Source: Pseudomonas graminis
GTDB lineage: Bacteria; Pseudomonadota; Gammaproteobacteria; Pseudomonadales; Pseudomonadaceae
Length of the DNA stretch: 64,000 bases
NCBI RefSeq assembly: GCF_001705435.1
Contig: NZ_MDEN01000068.1
Location: 248,001-312,000, forward strand
Reading direction: 5' to 3'
The notes under the pieces are model-generated. The model made no database searches and was not told where the DNA came from. It was given only the letters and a program-made list of their open reading frames with translations. Shown here in pieces: positions 63,471 through 64,000 of this stretch (position 1 is its first letter; every line of letters starts with the position of its first letter). Made by a program: the position numbers and the translations under genes.

Positions 63471-63767
63471 CAGTTCGGTTATAGCGAAGGCGCCTTGGGT
63501 AACGGCGCTGCGCACCCAGTGGTAAGACAGCTATAAGACGACGTTCCGCCAGACGATCGATCCAAATTTCACGGGGGTTGCGGTGAAGCAGATGCACTTA
63601 GTCAGATCGCGACCCAGCACAATGTCCGGTGTGCGACTGATTTACGAGCCCTTGTGCAAGGAGGAACCTCAACGACACTTAGAAACGACGGAAAGCCGCT
63701 CGTTTTTTGCGACTCGTGTGTTCCTGTAATGAAAAGTCTCGGTGTACAGGATGGAGCTTTGAAATGA
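63471..63767 (+). pseudogene. Orphan second Rhs toxin tip (deaminase-like), interrupted
   Basis: In one frame this stretch reads QFGYSEGALGNGAAHPVVRQ-L, a TAA at 63534, then continues to FHGGCGEADALSQIATQHNV and NDGKPLVFCDSCVPVMKSLG, ending at TGA 63765-63767. By hand it matches the tip of the upstream Rhs (VGYSSAAGGGGAHHPV to MKALGIKDG) at about 57 of 97 aligned positions and keeps CGE and CxSC. It has no Rhs shell, start codon or promoter of its own; another in-frame stop (63465) lies just before it. This is an orphan rhs-CT cassette. Confidence 0.83.
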
Positions 63768-64000
63768 CCGATGATCAAGTACTAAAAGCAATAAGGGTCA
63801 TTAACGAGCGCTTGGAAGAGCAAAAAAATTCCTATGACGAAGTTAGGCGCTGCTATGCAAGTTTTCTGATTAAGCTGATTGGCTCTCAAATGGTCCAAGC
63901 TCTCCCATCCGACGGGCTTGAGACCATAGTTCGGTATTTACAGCACTTCGCAGATACCGAGTTAATTGATCATGATGATGGGCATGTCCAGGAAATGGTT
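63764..64000 (+). CDS. Second, divergent immunity protein, 3' end outside window
   Basis: It starts in the ATGA overlap with the orphan tip and runs off the window (79 residues visible). NERLEEQKNSYDEVRRCYAS matches EQRFLEDGLSFDTVRRRFGR of the first immunity protein in position and pattern, and the following LIKLI matches LELF. It is likely a relative that protects against the orphan toxin variant. The sequence is AT-rich. Confidence 0.75.
   Translation, partial: MTDDQVLKAIRVINERLEEQKNSYDEVRRCYASFLIKLIGSQMVQALPSDGLETIVRYLQHFADTELIDHDDGHVQEMV

Overview
The window is GC-rich chromosomal DNA of a Pseudomonas species. The main grounds are a ProP almost the same length and sequence pattern as the enterobacterial protein, a bphO-bphP pair, a LapF/BapA-type giant adhesin with its own type I secretion genes, small Pseudomonas-type hypothetical proteins, and many REP/REPIN palindromes of the Pseudomonas type (core GGACCGGCTTTAGCCGGGA). 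No rRNA, tRNA, CRISPR array or complete insertion sequence was seen.

Region 1 (1-10642) is the 3' part of a type VI secretion (T6SS) operon: an uncharacterised membrane protein, tssM, tssA, tssF, tssG, tssJ, tssE and a short VasL-like protein, nearly all overlapping or tightly spaced. It appears to be decaying: tssM has a one-base insertion in an A run, tssE has a TAA at codon 10, and the VasL-like protein stops just after its membrane helix.

Region 2 (10795-18851) holds signalling genes: heme oxygenase plus bacteriophytochrome kinase (bphO-bphP), an MFS exporter, an orphan sensor kinase, and a double-domain KaiC-like ATPase paired with a single-domain response regulator. A tandem REPIN array follows.

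Region 3 (19292-29457) is ordinary metabolism and transport: a polar amino acid/ectoine-type ABC transporter, msrA, a GlxA-type regulator, an old-yellow-enzyme reductase, a HAD phosphatase, a small hypothetical protein and proP. The gaps carry REP/REPIN elements and an inverted repeat like those around REP-associated transposases.

Region 4 (29804-51944) is a biofilm/adhesion locus. A 4465-residue secreted adhesin with about 42 Ig-like repeats is followed on the same strand by TolC-, LapB/HlyB- and HlyD-type secretion genes. It is flanked by a trypsin-like lipoprotein, a divergent XRE regulator and a GGDEF-EAL protein.

Region 5 (52373-64000) has two small hypothetical genes, an APC permease and then a T6SS effector island. 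A vgrG preceded by a sigma-54-type promoter and three copies of an 18-bp palindrome is translationally coupled to an Rhs protein whose tip looks like a nucleic-acid deaminase, and then to its probable immunity gene. Directly downstream lies a second, related but promoterless and stop-interrupted toxin tip with its own divergent immunity gene, which runs off the window. The vgrG-rhs-imm unit looks intact although the structural T6SS operon at the other end of the window is damaged, so it may depend on another T6SS elsewhere in the genome.
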